This document shows positions 53,744 to 62,576 of a DNA stretch of 64,000 nucleotides, piece after piece. A model generated the notes under the pieces. That model worked only from the letters and a program-made list of their open reading frames with translations, was not told the origin of the DNA and did not search any database. The stretch spans positions 124,001 through 188,000 of the forward strand of contig NZ_JAMBNY010000004.1 in the NCBI RefSeq assembly GCF_023715345.1, written 5' to 3'. Position numbers and translations under genes: made by a program. How positions within the stretch are numbered: position 1 is the stretch's first letter; the number at the start of each line of letters is the position of its first letter. Source of the DNA: Paenibacillus camelliae. Its GTDB lineage: Bacteria; Bacillota; Bacilli; Paenibacillales; Paenibacillaceae.

Positions 53744-54526
53744 ATGAAGCAGCCTAGAGCAATGATTTCGGCTAAAAGAAAGACAAAGGGAAGACGTTCT
53801 AATAAGCTCATTAAAACATCGATTCTATTAGGTAACGAGTTTATTCGTGCTCATATTCCCTCAACTAGCTATATGACGAGAGCTTCACTAATGCGAATGG
53901 TAAACAAATATGGAATGGTCTATGTTAAACCTCGGAATGGTTCCATGGGGCGTGGTGTAATTCGTATTAAGAAACAAGGTTTGCGCTATTCCTGTCATAC
54001 AGGTGCAAAAGTGAAAAGCTATAAAAGCTTCGATGAATTGTATTCAGCTATTTTAAAGAAGACGAAGGGTGAATCGTATATCGTACAAAAGGGTATACAT
54101 TCACTTCGTTACCACGGAAAAATATACGATTTTCGTGTAGTGGTACAGCGCAGTCCTAATGGACGATTTGAGGTTACAGGCATAGCAGGACGCATTTCTA
54201 AGCGAGGCAGAGTGGTAAGCAATGGAGCGGGTGGGGGATCGGTAGGTTCGGTTGACAGCCTGCTTACACCTTATCAACGTAACGTTGCATTGCCGCGTAT
54301 GAAGACTTTAAGTCTTGCCGTTATGCATGAGGTGCGAAAGCATTGGCCATCGCTAAATGAAATTGGACTTGATATTGCCCTCGATTACAATTTAAAGCCA
54401 TGGATTATTGAATATAATACTAATCCAGATCACTTAATGTTTGTAGTGCTGAGAGACCGTCAAGCGGTAGCACGTATTATTCACTATGGTGCGAGATACG
54501 GTAAAAGATACCGTCTATTTCATTAA
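53744..54526 (+). CDS. YheC/YheD family ATP-grasp protein
   Basis: A 260-residue protein of the spore-associated YheC/YheD family. YVKPRNGSMGRGVIRI is the ATP-grasp nucleotide loop, YIVQKGIHSLRYHGKIYDFRVVVQR the central strand, and GLDIALDYNLKPWIIEYNTNPDH the metal-binding end. YheC and YheD are linked to the spore coat in Bacillus. The reaction is unknown. The ATG at 53744 follows AAAGGAG. Array 3 lies in its upstream region. Confidence 0.88.
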   Translation: MKQPRAMISAKRKTKGRRSNKLIKTSILLGNEFIRAHIPSTSYMTRASLMRMVNKYGMVYVKPRNGSMGRGVIRIKKQGLRYSCHTGAKVKSYKSFDELYSAILKKTKGESYIVQKGIHSLRYHGKIYDFRVVVQRSPNGRFEVTGIAGRISKRGRVVSNGAGGGSVGSVDSLLTPYQRNVALPRMKTLSLAVMHEVRKHWPSLNEIGLDIALDYNLKPWIIEYNTNPDHLMFVVLRDRQAVARIIHYGARYGKRYRLFH

Positions 54527-54533
54527 AATGACT

Positions 54534-54576
54534 AACAAAAAGGAAGTGTGCAACCCAAGCACACTTCCTTTTTGTT
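54534..54576. terminator. bidirectional terminator between convergent genes
   Basis: An 18-bp perfect stem (54534-54551 with 54559-54576) whose outer part is an A-run/T-run serves both the YheC/D gene and ytxJ. Confidence 0.92.
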
Positions 54577-54592
54577 AAGCAATAAGCATTGA

Positions 54593-54931
54593 TTAGTCCA
54601 ATACAGCTGTAATATGAGCCTTTGTTACTGACCAATGTGATGCGCTCCAAACCTTTTCTTTATTTTGCAGCAGCATGATTTGTGGTGATTCATGCTTAAT
54701 GCCAGTGTCATCTGCAATTTGTAAAGAAATTGGACGTGATTCAATTACTTTAACGAGCCAATATTCCGCATCACTGCGCGGTTTATCTGCTAAGTAATTA
54801 GAAAACTCCTCATAAGCGTTAGCGCTGACAGGGCAGGTTGTACTATGTTTAAATACAACAATAGGATGCTCCTTAGAGCGTTCAAATGCTTGCTCCCATT
54901 GCTCGGCAGTCGTAATTTCTGTAACGTTCAT
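54593..54931 (-). CDS. ytxJ: bacillithiol-system redox protein YtxJ
   Basis: A 112-residue monothiol bacilliredoxin-type protein. Cys33 in KHSTTCPVSANAYEEF is the active cysteine, in the TCPVS motif of the family, and ESPQIMLL is the cis-proline region. It removes or adds bacillithiol on target proteins. The ATG at 54931 has AAAGGAGGT at ideal spacing; the TTG at 54937 is too close to it. This implies that the organism makes bacillithiol. Confidence 0.9.
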   Translation of the reverse strand: MNVTEITTAEQWEQAFERSKEHPIVVFKHSTTCPVSANAYEEFSNYLADKPRSDAEYWLVKVIESRPISLQIADDTGIKHESPQIMLLQNKEKVWSASHWSVTKAHITAVLD

Positions 54932-55004
54932 CTTCAAGACCTCCTTTAAGTCATAGCTCTATTATAGCTTTTACATACCAAATCGCAAAGTTCACAATTA
55001 AATG

Positions 55005-55078
55005 TTGCAAACTAACGAAGCATCTATTAGAATAATGTTACTGGAACTGACCAGAAAATGAATTTGGTCATTCGGTCA
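55005..55078 (+). promoter_or_regulatory. sigma-A promoter and TetR-type operator
   Basis: TTGCAA (55005-55010), a 17-bp spacer and TAGAAT (55028-55033) form a good promoter. Downstream, TGACCA (55048-55053) and TGGTCA (55065-55070) are a perfect inverted repeat 11 bp apart, with a third half-site GGTCA at 55074-55078. This fits self-repression by the TetR protein encoded at 55101. Confidence 0.75.
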
Positions 55079-55100
55079 TTTTGATATGGTGGTGATAAGT

Positions 55101-55676
55101 ATGAATGTTGATCGTCGGACACTTATCGTCGAAGCAGCTAGTAAATCGTTCGCAATGTTCGGATACAAAGCTACAACGATGGATCAGGTTGCCAAGATTG
55201 CTAATGTTGGTAAAGGCACGATCTATACATTTTTTGCAAATAAGGAAGAACTGTTTCAGGAAGTGCTTAATCGAATGCTTAAGGAGATGAAGGCTGCATC
55301 TGACAATGCGATGGACAAGGAGTCGAGCTTTTTTAATCAAATGTCTGAGGCGCTTAATGTATTGCTGGAGTTTCGTGAGGATCATGAGCTCGCGCTTAAG
55401 CTTACACAGGAAGTGCGTGAGATCGGTACACCAATGGCACTAGATGCCATTAATCAGATGGAGTACCTAATTATTGAGCATATTGCAGACAAGGTGAAGA
55501 TAGCGATTGAACGTCAAGAAATTAAACCCTGCAATCCAGAACTCACAGCATTTGTCATCTTAAAGCTATATATGGCACTAGCGGTTGAGTGGGGGCATCG
55601 GCATACAGCAATGGAAAAAAATGAAATTGCCTCCCAGCTAAGATTTTACTTGGAAAAAGGACTGGCATCTTCTTAA
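55101..55676 (+). CDS. TetR family repressor
   Basis: A 191-residue regulator. The N-terminal helix-turn-helix is IVEAASKSFAMFGYKATTMDQVAKIANVGKGTIYTFFANKEELF in family pattern, followed by an all-helical ligand-binding domain. It probably represses itself and the YhgE/Pip gene 72 bp downstream through the operator at 55048-55078. The ATG at 55101 follows TGGTGGTG. The ATG at 55086 lies over that site. Confidence 0.9.
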   Translation: MNVDRRTLIVEAASKSFAMFGYKATTMDQVAKIANVGKGTIYTFFANKEELFQEVLNRMLKEMKAASDNAMDKESSFFNQMSEALNVLLEFREDHELALKLTQEVREIGTPMALDAINQMEYLIIEHIADKVKIAIERQEIKPCNPELTAFVILKLYMALAVEWGHRHTAMEKNEIASQLRFYLEKGLASS

Positions 55677-55693
55677 GAGGATGCCCTCTTTTC
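55664..55693 (+). terminator. weak terminator/attenuator at the end of the TetR gene
   Basis: GGCATCTTCT (55664-55673) pairs with AGAGGATGCC (55676-55685) with wobbles, followed by CTCTTTTCTTTC. It overlaps the TetR stop and may let only part of the transcripts into the YhgE/Pip gene. Confidence 0.55.
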
Positions 55694-55748
55694 TTTCATT
55701 AACAATCAACACAACTAAACAGCTTAGATAAGACAGGGGAGAGAGATC

Positions 55749-57749
55749 ATGGCAAGAAAAAATAATCAAGTAAAGGCAGAGCTAGGCAGTATTGTGCGCA
55801 ATCCTAAGGTTGTTATTCCAGTCATTGCGGTAATGCTCGTGCCTTTATTATATTCGGCGTTATTTTTAGGTGCTTTTTGGGATCCGTACGCACGGCTTGA
55901 TAAAGTGCCCGTAGCGATCGTCAATGAAGACAAGGGTGCTGAATTTGAAGAAAACACTTTATCCATTGGTAATGAATTTGTTGAAAAGCTAAAGGAATCA
56001 GATGATTTTGCTTGGAGCTTCGTAACAAAAGAAGAGGCGTTGCAGGGCTTAGATGAAAATGAATATTATATGATGCTTGAAATTCCGGAGCAATTTTCAG
56101 AGCAGGCCGTTTCACTGACAACAGATGAACCACAGCAAGCGGAGCTGCTCTATACACCTAATGAGGCGTATAACTTTTTAGCTTCTCAGATCGGGGATAC
56201 TGCTGTTTCCGAGTTAGCTTCCGTGTTGAACCAATCTATAACAGAGACGTATCTTGAAACCATTTATGACAAAATTGGCGATGCTCTCGAAGGCATACAA
56301 TCGGCGAGCGAGGGTGCGGTGCAGATCGCGAGTGGTGCAGGTGACGCCAAGGAAGGTGCCGATAAGCTTATCACTGGTCAGGAGCAATTAGGCGCTGGTT
56401 TAGTTAAGCTGCAAGCAGGTGCTGGTAAGTTGAATGATGCAGGTAAACAGCTGTCGGAAGGCTTATCTGCACTACAATCGGGAAGTCAATCGCTTAATAA
56501 TGGCCTGAATGAGATTGGTCAGGCAGGACAAGCACTCAACCATGGTGCAGCAGAGTTAAGTGAGCAATATAAAGCTTTAGATGCTGGACTACTGCAAGCA
56601 AGTGAAGGAACAACAAGCTTAAAGCAAGGTGCACTGAAGCTTCAGGCTGGGTTGCAGCAGCTGGCTCAGCAGAACGAGCAGCTAGCAAGCAGTGAAGCAT
56701 TTAAACAGCTGTTGGCCGGTAGTGAAGCGTTAGCGGAGGGCTTGCTTGCTAAAGAGCAGGGTGAAGCAGAGCTTACAGCTGGTTCACAAGCGGTAACAGC
56801 AGGTATTGGCAAGCTTGCGGCTGGAGCAGAGCAGCTCACAGCGGCAGTGGATCAAGCAGGTCAAGGAGCAGGCAGCCTAGCGGATGGCGCGAACTCTGCA
56901 GCTACTGGTGCTAGTCAACTAGCAGAAGGACTAGGACAGCTGCCAAGCTCGATTGCACAATTAATATCAGGTAACGATTCGTTAATTGCTGGAGGCAAGG
57001 AGCTTTCAACTGGACTTGCTAAGCTGGATGATGGCGCAAATGAGCTTGCAGCGGGCTTAGGAAGTGCGGATGGTGAAGCATTAAATCTTACACTCACTGA
57101 GGATATGAAGCAACAGTTTGCGAAGCCGGTTGAGGTTGTTAAGGAAGCATACACAGTCGTACCTAACTATGGAACGGGCTTTGCACCGTACTTTATCTCA
57201 CTGGGCTTATATGTAGGCTGCATGCTATTAACGATTGTTTATTCTATGCGCGAGCCAGCACTGAAGCCAGCCAATAGTACAAGCTGGTACATGGGGAAAA
57301 CGGCTGTAACCTTGCTTATTTCCGTTGTACAAGCGTTAGTGCTAGGAGCAGCGATGCTGCTTGTGCTTAATCTAGAGGTAGCTAATATGGGAGCATACTT
57401 CGGGTTTATGGTTATAACAAGCGTCTCCTTTATGATGCTCATCCAGCTGCTATGCGTAACCTTAAAGGATGTTGGTCGCTTTATTGCTATTGTTCTATTA
57501 ATATTGCAGCTTACAAGCTCAGCAGGTACATTCCCACTGGAGCTAGTACCCGAATGGCTGCAAGCCATTAATCCACTGCTGCCAATGACGTATTCTGTAC
57601 TAGGATTCAAGCAGGCAATCTCTAGCGGCAATATGGCTATGTTCTGGGATAATGCATTCGTATTAATCGGATTTGCCCTAGTGTGCTCTGCACTCACATT
57701 TATATTTATGCGTTTTAGCTACCGTAAAACAATATCGGCAGAGCAATAG
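55749..57749 (+). CDS. YhgE/Pip family membrane protein
   Basis: A 666-residue protein: one N-terminal helix (about 20-42), a large extracytoplasmic part with VPVAIVNEDKGAEF typical of YhgE/Pip, then about 250 residues of repeating Leu/Ala/Gly heptads (for example AAGAEQLTAAV), and about five C-terminal helices in the ABC-2 permease style. Relatives include phage infection proteins and ESX/type VII secretion-linked YukE/EsaA relatives. The role here may be efflux, because a TetR gene controls it (inference). Starts at ATG 55749 after AGGGGAGAG. Confidence 0.9.
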   Translation: MARKNNQVKAELGSIVRNPKVVIPVIAVMLVPLLYSALFLGAFWDPYARLDKVPVAIVNEDKGAEFEENTLSIGNEFVEKLKESDDFAWSFVTKEEALQGLDENEYYMMLEIPEQFSEQAVSLTTDEPQQAELLYTPNEAYNFLASQIGDTAVSELASVLNQSITETYLETIYDKIGDALEGIQSASEGAVQIASGAGDAKEGADKLITGQEQLGAGLVKLQAGAGKLNDAGKQLSEGLSALQSGSQSLNNGLNEIGQAGQALNHGAAELSEQYKALDAGLLQASEGTTSLKQGALKLQAGLQQLAQQNEQLASSEAFKQLLAGSEALAEGLLAKEQGEAELTAGSQAVTAGIGKLAAGAEQLTAAVDQAGQGAGSLADGANSAATGASQLAEGLGQLPSSIAQLISGNDSLIAGGKELSTGLAKLDDGANELAAGLGSADGEALNLTLTEDMKQQFAKPVEVVKEAYTVVPNYGTGFAPYFISLGLYVGCMLLTIVYSMREPALKPANSTSWYMGKTAVTLLISVVQALVLGAAMLLVLNLEVANMGAYFGFMVITSVSFMMLIQLLCVTLKDVGRFIAIVLLILQLTSSAGTFPLELVPEWLQAINPLLPMTYSVLGFKQAISSGNMAMFWDNAFVLIGFALVCSALTFIFMRFSYRKTISAEQ

Positions 57750-57785
57750 ACAGGGATAGAAATAAAAGCTGTAACAAAACTTATT

Positions 57786-57893
57786 AGAAGGAACAATCGT
57801 AGAGGCATCTTTGTAGTGACCCTTTGAAGTTAGAACACATATTCTAACGTTGGAGGCACTGCTACTTGATGCTCCATGCTGATTGTTCCTTCT
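57786..57893. repeat. 108-bp long nested hairpin
   Basis: AGAAGGAACAATC (57786-57798) pairs perfectly with GATTGTTCCTTCT (57881-57893). Inside lie GGCATC/GATGCT, GTAGTG/CACTGCTAC and a terminal TTAGAA/TTCTAA hairpin. The T-run after it is short, so it is not a plain terminator. The remaining gene-free 57894-58162 shows nothing clear. Confidence 0.75.
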
Positions 57894-58162
57894 GTTTTAA
57901 ACTAGCTCTTAAGCTTACATAAGACTCAGATTTCATCCAAGTAATCTGTCATATGCGAGTAAAAAGCAATGGAGACAGCACTAGGTTTTAGCACATGCAT
58001 ATGTACTTGAATGAAGTAGATCTAAATGCTAAAAAAGTAGCGTTTAACATGCGAATAAGTAACCAAAAATGCAGTAAAACTACGGTGTTTCCTCTAATTT
58101 GTATGCAATGATACAGTTATTGACATAATGTAAACGAATGCATTTTTTGATCGTGTCGAATT

Positions 58163-58193
58163 TTAACACAATTTGTGAGTAATCATGTATAAT
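58163..58193 (+). promoter_or_regulatory. candidate promoter of potABCD
   Basis: TTAACA (58163-58168) with a 19-bp spacer and a perfect TATAAT (58188-58193) lies 34 bp before the potA start. The spacer is longer than ideal. Confidence 0.5.
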
Positions 58194-58226
58194 CACTTTA
58201 ATTGCACTGATAAAGGAGTTATGATA

Positions 58227-59363
58227 ATGGACCAAACGATTATTCGCTTTGAGGATGTTTCGAAGCGATATAGCGACCAAGAACCGGCTGTACTTAAAAA
58301 TGTCAGCTTTGAAATTGAACGTGGTAAATTTTATACGCTTCTTGGTCCTTCAGGCTGCGGTAAAACGACAATTTTACGTCTAATCGCAGGCTTTACAGCG
58401 CCTTCCGAAGGAAAGATTTACTTTAACGGCAAGCTCATTAACAATAAGCCTGCTAATGAACGCCAAGTGAATACCGTATTTCAGGATTATGCGCTTTTTC
58501 CGCATCTGAATGTGTTTGAAAATGTTGCCTTTGGCCTGCGCATTAAGAAGTTGAAGGAATCTGTCATCAAAGAAAAGGTGGCTGAGGCGCTTCGCTTTGT
58601 TAACCTGAGCGGCTATGAAAATAGAGAAATTACCGAAATGTCTGGTGGTCAGCGTCAGCGTGTCGCGATTGCACGTGCGATCGTCAATGAGCCTGAGATC
58701 TTATTGCTTGACGAGCCGCTATCTGCGCTTGACTTAAAGCTGCGTACCGAAATGCAGTATGAGCTGCGCGAGCTTCAACGTCGTCTCGGTATTACGTTTA
58801 TATTTGTTACGCATGACCAAGAGGAAGCGCTCGCGATGTCCGATGAGATATTCGTCTTGAATGAAGGGGTCATCCAGCAATCGGGTACGCCAATCGACAT
58901 TTACGATGAACCGATCAATCGCTTCGTTGCTGATTTCATTGGGGAATCGAATATTGTTAAAGGTAAGATGATTCAAGATTTCGAAGTAGAGATTTCCGGT
59001 AAAAAGTTCGAGTGTGTAGACCAAGGCTTGAATCCGAACGAGATTGTCGATATCGTTATTCGTCCCGAGGATATCGAGATTGTGAGTCCACAGTCAAGTC
59101 AGCTGCCTGCGCGAGTTGATTCTTTGCTGTTCCGCGGTGTTCATTATGAAATCTGCTGCTATGATGACAACAATAATGAATGGCTTGTACACAGTACACG
59201 TAAAGCGACAGTCGGAGAAAGAATTGGGTTGTATTTTGAGCCTGAGGCGATTCACGTTATGCGTCTAGGTGAGACGGAGGAAGAATTTGATAAGCGTCTT
59301 GAGTCCTATGAAGAAGTGGATTCTAAAGACAGCGCTGGCGAGGAGATGAATCATGGAAGCTAG
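58227..59363 (+). CDS. potA: spermidine/putrescine ABC transporter ATPase
   Basis: A 378-residue ATPase. Walker [11 protein letters not shown]-loop [10 protein letters not shown], signature [14 protein letters not shown], Walker [12 protein letters not shown] and the H-loop are intact; a TOBE regulatory domain occupies about 285-360. PotA powers polyamine import. The ATG at 58227 has AAAGGAG at good spacing; the ATG at 58221 is too close. It overlaps potB by 11 bases. Confidence 0.95.
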   Translation: MDQTIIRFEDVSKRYSDQEPAVLKNVSFEIERGKFYTLLGPSGCGKTTILRLIAGFTAPSEGKIYFNGKLINNKPANERQVNTVFQDYALFPHLNVFENVAFGLRIKKLKESVIKEKVAEALRFVNLSGYENREITEMSGGQRQRVAIARAIVNEPEILLLDEPLSALDLKLRTEMQYELRELQRRLGITFIFVTHDQEEALAMSDEIFVLNEGVIQQSGTPIDIYDEPINRFVADFIGESNIVKGKMIQDFEVEISGKKFECVDQGLNPNEIVDIVIRPEDIEIVSPQSSQLPARVDSLLFRGVHYEICCYDDNNNEWLVHSTRKATVGERIGLYFEPEAIHVMRLGETEEEFDKRLESYEEVDSKDSAGEEMNHGS

Positions 59364-60168
59364 AACTCGCACGATATATCTGATCCCATATTTTATGTGG
59401 CTGGTTCTATTTGTCGTGGCGCCGATCTTGCTTATTGTATATTACTCCTTCTTTAATGTAGAAGGACAATTTACGTTTGCGAATTACGAGAAGTTTTTTA
59501 CACCAGTCTATATGAAAATGACGCTAAGCTCATTCTGGTATGCGCTACTGATCACCTTCTTCTCATTGGCAGTCGCGTATCCAACGGCTTATCTACTAAC
59601 GAAAACAAAGCATAAAGCGCTTTGGCTGCTGCTAATTATTCTGCCAAGCTGGATTAACCTACTATTAAAAGCGTATGCCTTTATCGGGATTTTTGGCACG
59701 TACGGTATTGTTAATGCGCTGTTTGAGGTTGTTGGCATCGGCAATCAGCAGATTCTGTTCACAGATTTTAGCTTTGTGTTTGTGTCGGTCTATATTTTTA
59801 TACCGTTTATGATTTTACCTATATATAATGCACTTGAGAAAATGAACCCTTCCCTTATCTACGCAGCACGGGATTTGGGTGCTTCATCATGGGTAACATT
59901 CCGTAAGGTTATATTCCCACTGACGCTTGACGGTGTGAAGGCTGGCTGCATCGCGGTATTTATTCCTGCCCTATCACTGTTCATGCTGACTCGTCTCATT
60001 GCAGGTAATCGCGTCATTACGCTTGGTACTGCCATTGAGCAGCACTTCCTCGTTACGGAGGACTGGGGAATGGGTGCAACGATCGCTGTATTCCTCATCA
60101 TTATTATGGCTCTTGTCATGGGACTGTTGGGCTTAAGAAAGAGAGGGCTAGATCTTGTCAAACGCTAA
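59353..60168 (+). CDS. potB: spermidine/putrescine permease PotB
   Basis: A 271-residue permease with six helices. [21 protein letters not shown] is the EAA loop that contacts PotA. Starts within the end of potA (11-base overlap), and its own end overlaps potC by 14 bases, showing tight translational coupling. Confidence 0.93.
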   Translation: MEARTRTIYLIPYFMWLVLFVVAPILLIVYYSFFNVEGQFTFANYEKFFTPVYMKMTLSSFWYALLITFFSLAVAYPTAYLLTKTKHKALWLLLIILPSWINLLLKAYAFIGIFGTYGIVNALFEVVGIGNQQILFTDFSFVFVSVYIFIPFMILPIYNALEKMNPSLIYAARDLGASSWVTFRKVIFPLTLDGVKAGCIAVFIPALSLFMLTRLIAGNRVITLGTAIEQHFLVTEDWGMGATIAVFLIIIMALVMGLLGLRKRGLDLVKR

Positions 60169-60958
60169 ATTTAAGCTCTCTAACCTCTATCTGATTGCAG
60201 TGTTTATCGTACTGTACGCACCTATTGCGTATTTAATGATCTATTCCTTTAACAGCGGTGGCACGATGCAAGGCTTCGAGGGCTTTACCCTTGAGCATTA
60301 CTCGGAGGTTCTTCAGGACACAAGACTGTTAATTATTGTGCTGAATACCTTTATCATCGCACTGCTGTCGGCAGCTATTGCGACAATTATCGGCGTGTTT
60401 GGTGCGATCGCGATTCATTTTCTACGATCAAAATCAAAAACGACGCTGCTTACGCTTAACAATGTGTTAATTGTAAGTCCTGACGTTATCATTGGTGCGT
60501 CATTTCTGATTCTGTTCACCATCGTTGGCATACAGCTAGGATTTACTTCGGTATTGCTATCACATATCGCATTCAGCATACCGATCGTTGTCGTCATGGT
60601 ACTACCTAAGCTACAGGAAATGAACAATTCTCTCATTGATGCTGCCCGAGATCTAGGCGCAAGCCCATGGCATGTGATCTCGCGTGTTATTCTGCCCTAT
60701 ATTAAGCCGGGAATATATGCAGGCTTCTTTATGGCGCTAACGTACTCGCTTGATGATTTTGCTGTTACCTTCTTCGTAACAGGTAATGGATACTCTACAC
60801 TAGCGGTTGAGATTTACTCTCGAGCACGTCAAGGTGTGTCCTTGTCGATCAACGCTCTATCAACGTTGATCTTCTTGTTCACGATTGTTCTTGTTATTGG
60901 CTATTATTACATCGAGCGCCGTAATCAGCGTCCAGCGAATGGAGGTGCTCAAGGATGA
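60155..60958 (+). CDS. potC: spermidine/putrescine permease PotC, TTG start
   Basis: A 267-residue permease with six helices and the EAA loop [21 protein letters not shown]. The start TTG at 60155 has GAGAGGGCT upstream inside potB. Overlaps potD by four bases. It forms the membrane channel with PotB. Confidence 0.93.
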   Translation: MSNAKFKLSNLYLIAVFIVLYAPIAYLMIYSFNSGGTMQGFEGFTLEHYSEVLQDTRLLIIVLNTFIIALLSAAIATIIGVFGAIAIHFLRSKSKTTLLTLNNVLIVSPDVIIGASFLILFTIVGIQLGFTSVLLSHIAFSIPIVVVMVLPKLQEMNNSLIDAARDLGASPWHVISRVILPYIKPGIYAGFFMALTYSLDDFAVTFFVTGNGYSTLAVEIYSRARQGVSLSINALSTLIFLFTIVLVIGYYYIERRNQRPANGGAQG

Positions 60959-62028
60959 AGCAGCTAACGAGAATATTTCTGCTTATTTTCATCGCCAGCT
61001 TTGCCCTGATCTATCTGGTCAATATGCTGAACAGAAGTGAAGGCTATGCTGGAAACAATACGATTACGATTTATAACTGGGGCGATTACATTGACCCTGA
61101 GCTCATTGAACGCTTTGAAGAAGAGAGTGGGCTAAAGGTTATCTATCAAACCTTTGATTCTAATGAAGCGATGATGACTAAAATTAAACAGGGCGGCACC
61201 ACCTTCGACATTAGCATCCCTTCTGAGTATGCGATTGAGAAGATGAAGGATGAGAATCTATTGCTGCCCATCGATCATAGCAAGGTGCCAAACCTACAAT
61301 ATATCGATCAACGATTTTTAGATTTGTCCTTTGATGAAGGGAATGAGTATTCGATTCCTTATTTCTGGGGGACGGTGGGTGTCGTTTATCATCCAGATCT
61401 TGTAGGTGACTTGACGTTTGACAGCTGGGACGATCTATGGGATGAGCAGCTTAAAAACAATATCTTCTTGCTTGATGGTGCACGTGAGGTAATTGGGATG
61501 GGCTTAAACTCATTAGGCTACTCACTCAATGACACGAATGAAGAGCATCTACAGGAAGCGCTCCAAAAGCTTTCTACTTTGACGCCGAATGTAAAAGCAA
61601 TCGTAGGCGATGAGATCAAGATGCTTATGGCCGGTGAAGAAGCTGCTGCTGCATTAGTGTGGTCTGGAGACGCTGCCGAAATTATGTGGGAGAACGAGGC
61701 ACTGGAGTATATTGTGCCAAGTGAAGGCTCTAATCTATGGTTTGACAACATGGTCATCCCATCTACGGCTAGAAATATTGATGGCGCTCACCAGTTTATT
61801 AACTTCATGCTCGATCCTGAGGTTGCTGCACAAAATACAGAGTATGTTGGCTATTCGACACCAAACGCGGCAGCTTTGGAGCTTTTAGATGAAGAGATTT
61901 CTGGTGACGAGCGTTTTTATCCAGATGAGGAGCTAACCGCAAGGCTTGAGGTATATGAGAATTTAGGCCCTAGAATGCTGTCTCACTATAACGATTTGTT
62001 CTTAGAATTCAAGATGCATCGAAAGTAG
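60955..62028 (+). CDS. potD: spermidine/putrescine-binding protein PotD
   Basis: A 357-residue binding protein. TITIYNWGDYIDPELIERFEEESG is the family start with the polyamine-binding Trp, and the later segments YFWGTVGVVYH and DNMVIPSTARN are also typical. The N-terminal hydrophobic helix (about 5-25) has no lipobox Cys, so the protein is anchored by the uncleaved or cleaved helix rather than by lipid. The operon ends with the terminator at 62065. Confidence 0.93.
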   Translation: MKQLTRIFLLIFIASFALIYLVNMLNRSEGYAGNNTITIYNWGDYIDPELIERFEEESGLKVIYQTFDSNEAMMTKIKQGGTTFDISIPSEYAIEKMKDENLLLPIDHSKVPNLQYIDQRFLDLSFDEGNEYSIPYFWGTVGVVYHPDLVGDLTFDSWDDLWDEQLKNNIFLLDGAREVIGMGLNSLGYSLNDTNEEHLQEALQKLSTLTPNVKAIVGDEIKMLMAGEEAAAALVWSGDAAEIMWENEALEYIVPSEGSNLWFDNMVIPSTARNIDGAHQFINFMLDPEVAAQNTEYVGYSTPNAAALELLDEEISGDERFYPDEELTARLEVYENLGPRMLSHYNDLFLEFKMHRK

Positions 62029-62064
62029 AATAATGACACATTATAATACAAACCTACGAATAAT

Positions 62065-62106
62065 ACTTATCCGACTGATTCTTATACAGTCGGATAAGTG
62101 TTTTTT
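62065..62106 (+). terminator. Rho-independent terminator of potABCD
   Basis: A 13-bp perfect stem (ACTTATCCGACTG / CAGTCGGATAAGT) is followed by GTTTTTTATTT. Confidence 0.92.
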
Positions 62107-62138
62107 ATTTGCACTAAAAATATATTTTATTGATCGTT

Positions 62139-62485
62139 TGCACTTTCTGCACATTTGTTTTACCTATCGGTTAATTGTGAACGAATTGTGAACTTACTGA
62201 TATGGACATGAGATAAAAGAAGTAGTATTGCATGCGAATTAGGAATCATTTCTGATAGTTAATGAGTTGAAATTCTTTGTCCAATACTTTCTTTAGTAGA
62301 AAAACTATAAATAACTGACATGATGTGTGGATTGAATATGGTGTCCAAGCATCGATTCTGGGTGAAATTTCAATTTATCTCAGTAACGTTAACAAACATG
62401 ATGCTTAATATGATTAAATATAACATAATAGTGTTAGTTAATTTGACAATGGATTTTTCCAAAAAAAATTTGCACTAAATGCACA
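62139..62485 (+). promoter_or_regulatory. two copies of TGCACTnnnTGCACA before the glutamate dehydrogenase gene
   Basis: TGCACTTTCTGCACA (62139-62153) and TGCACTAAATGCACA (62471-62485) share 12 of 15 bases with a T before each, 332 bp apart in an AT-rich, gene-free stretch (62107-62576). The second copy lies about 90 bp before the start codon, just after a TTGACA (62443-62448) and within the likely promoter. They look like operator sites. Confidence 0.5.
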
Positions 62486-62576
62486 CAAAAATCTTCCCAA
62501 AATCTAAATTTAGGAGTATGCTGTATGTAACGACACGATCAGGTGATCGAATTCTAAAATGAAGGGCAGATCTAAT

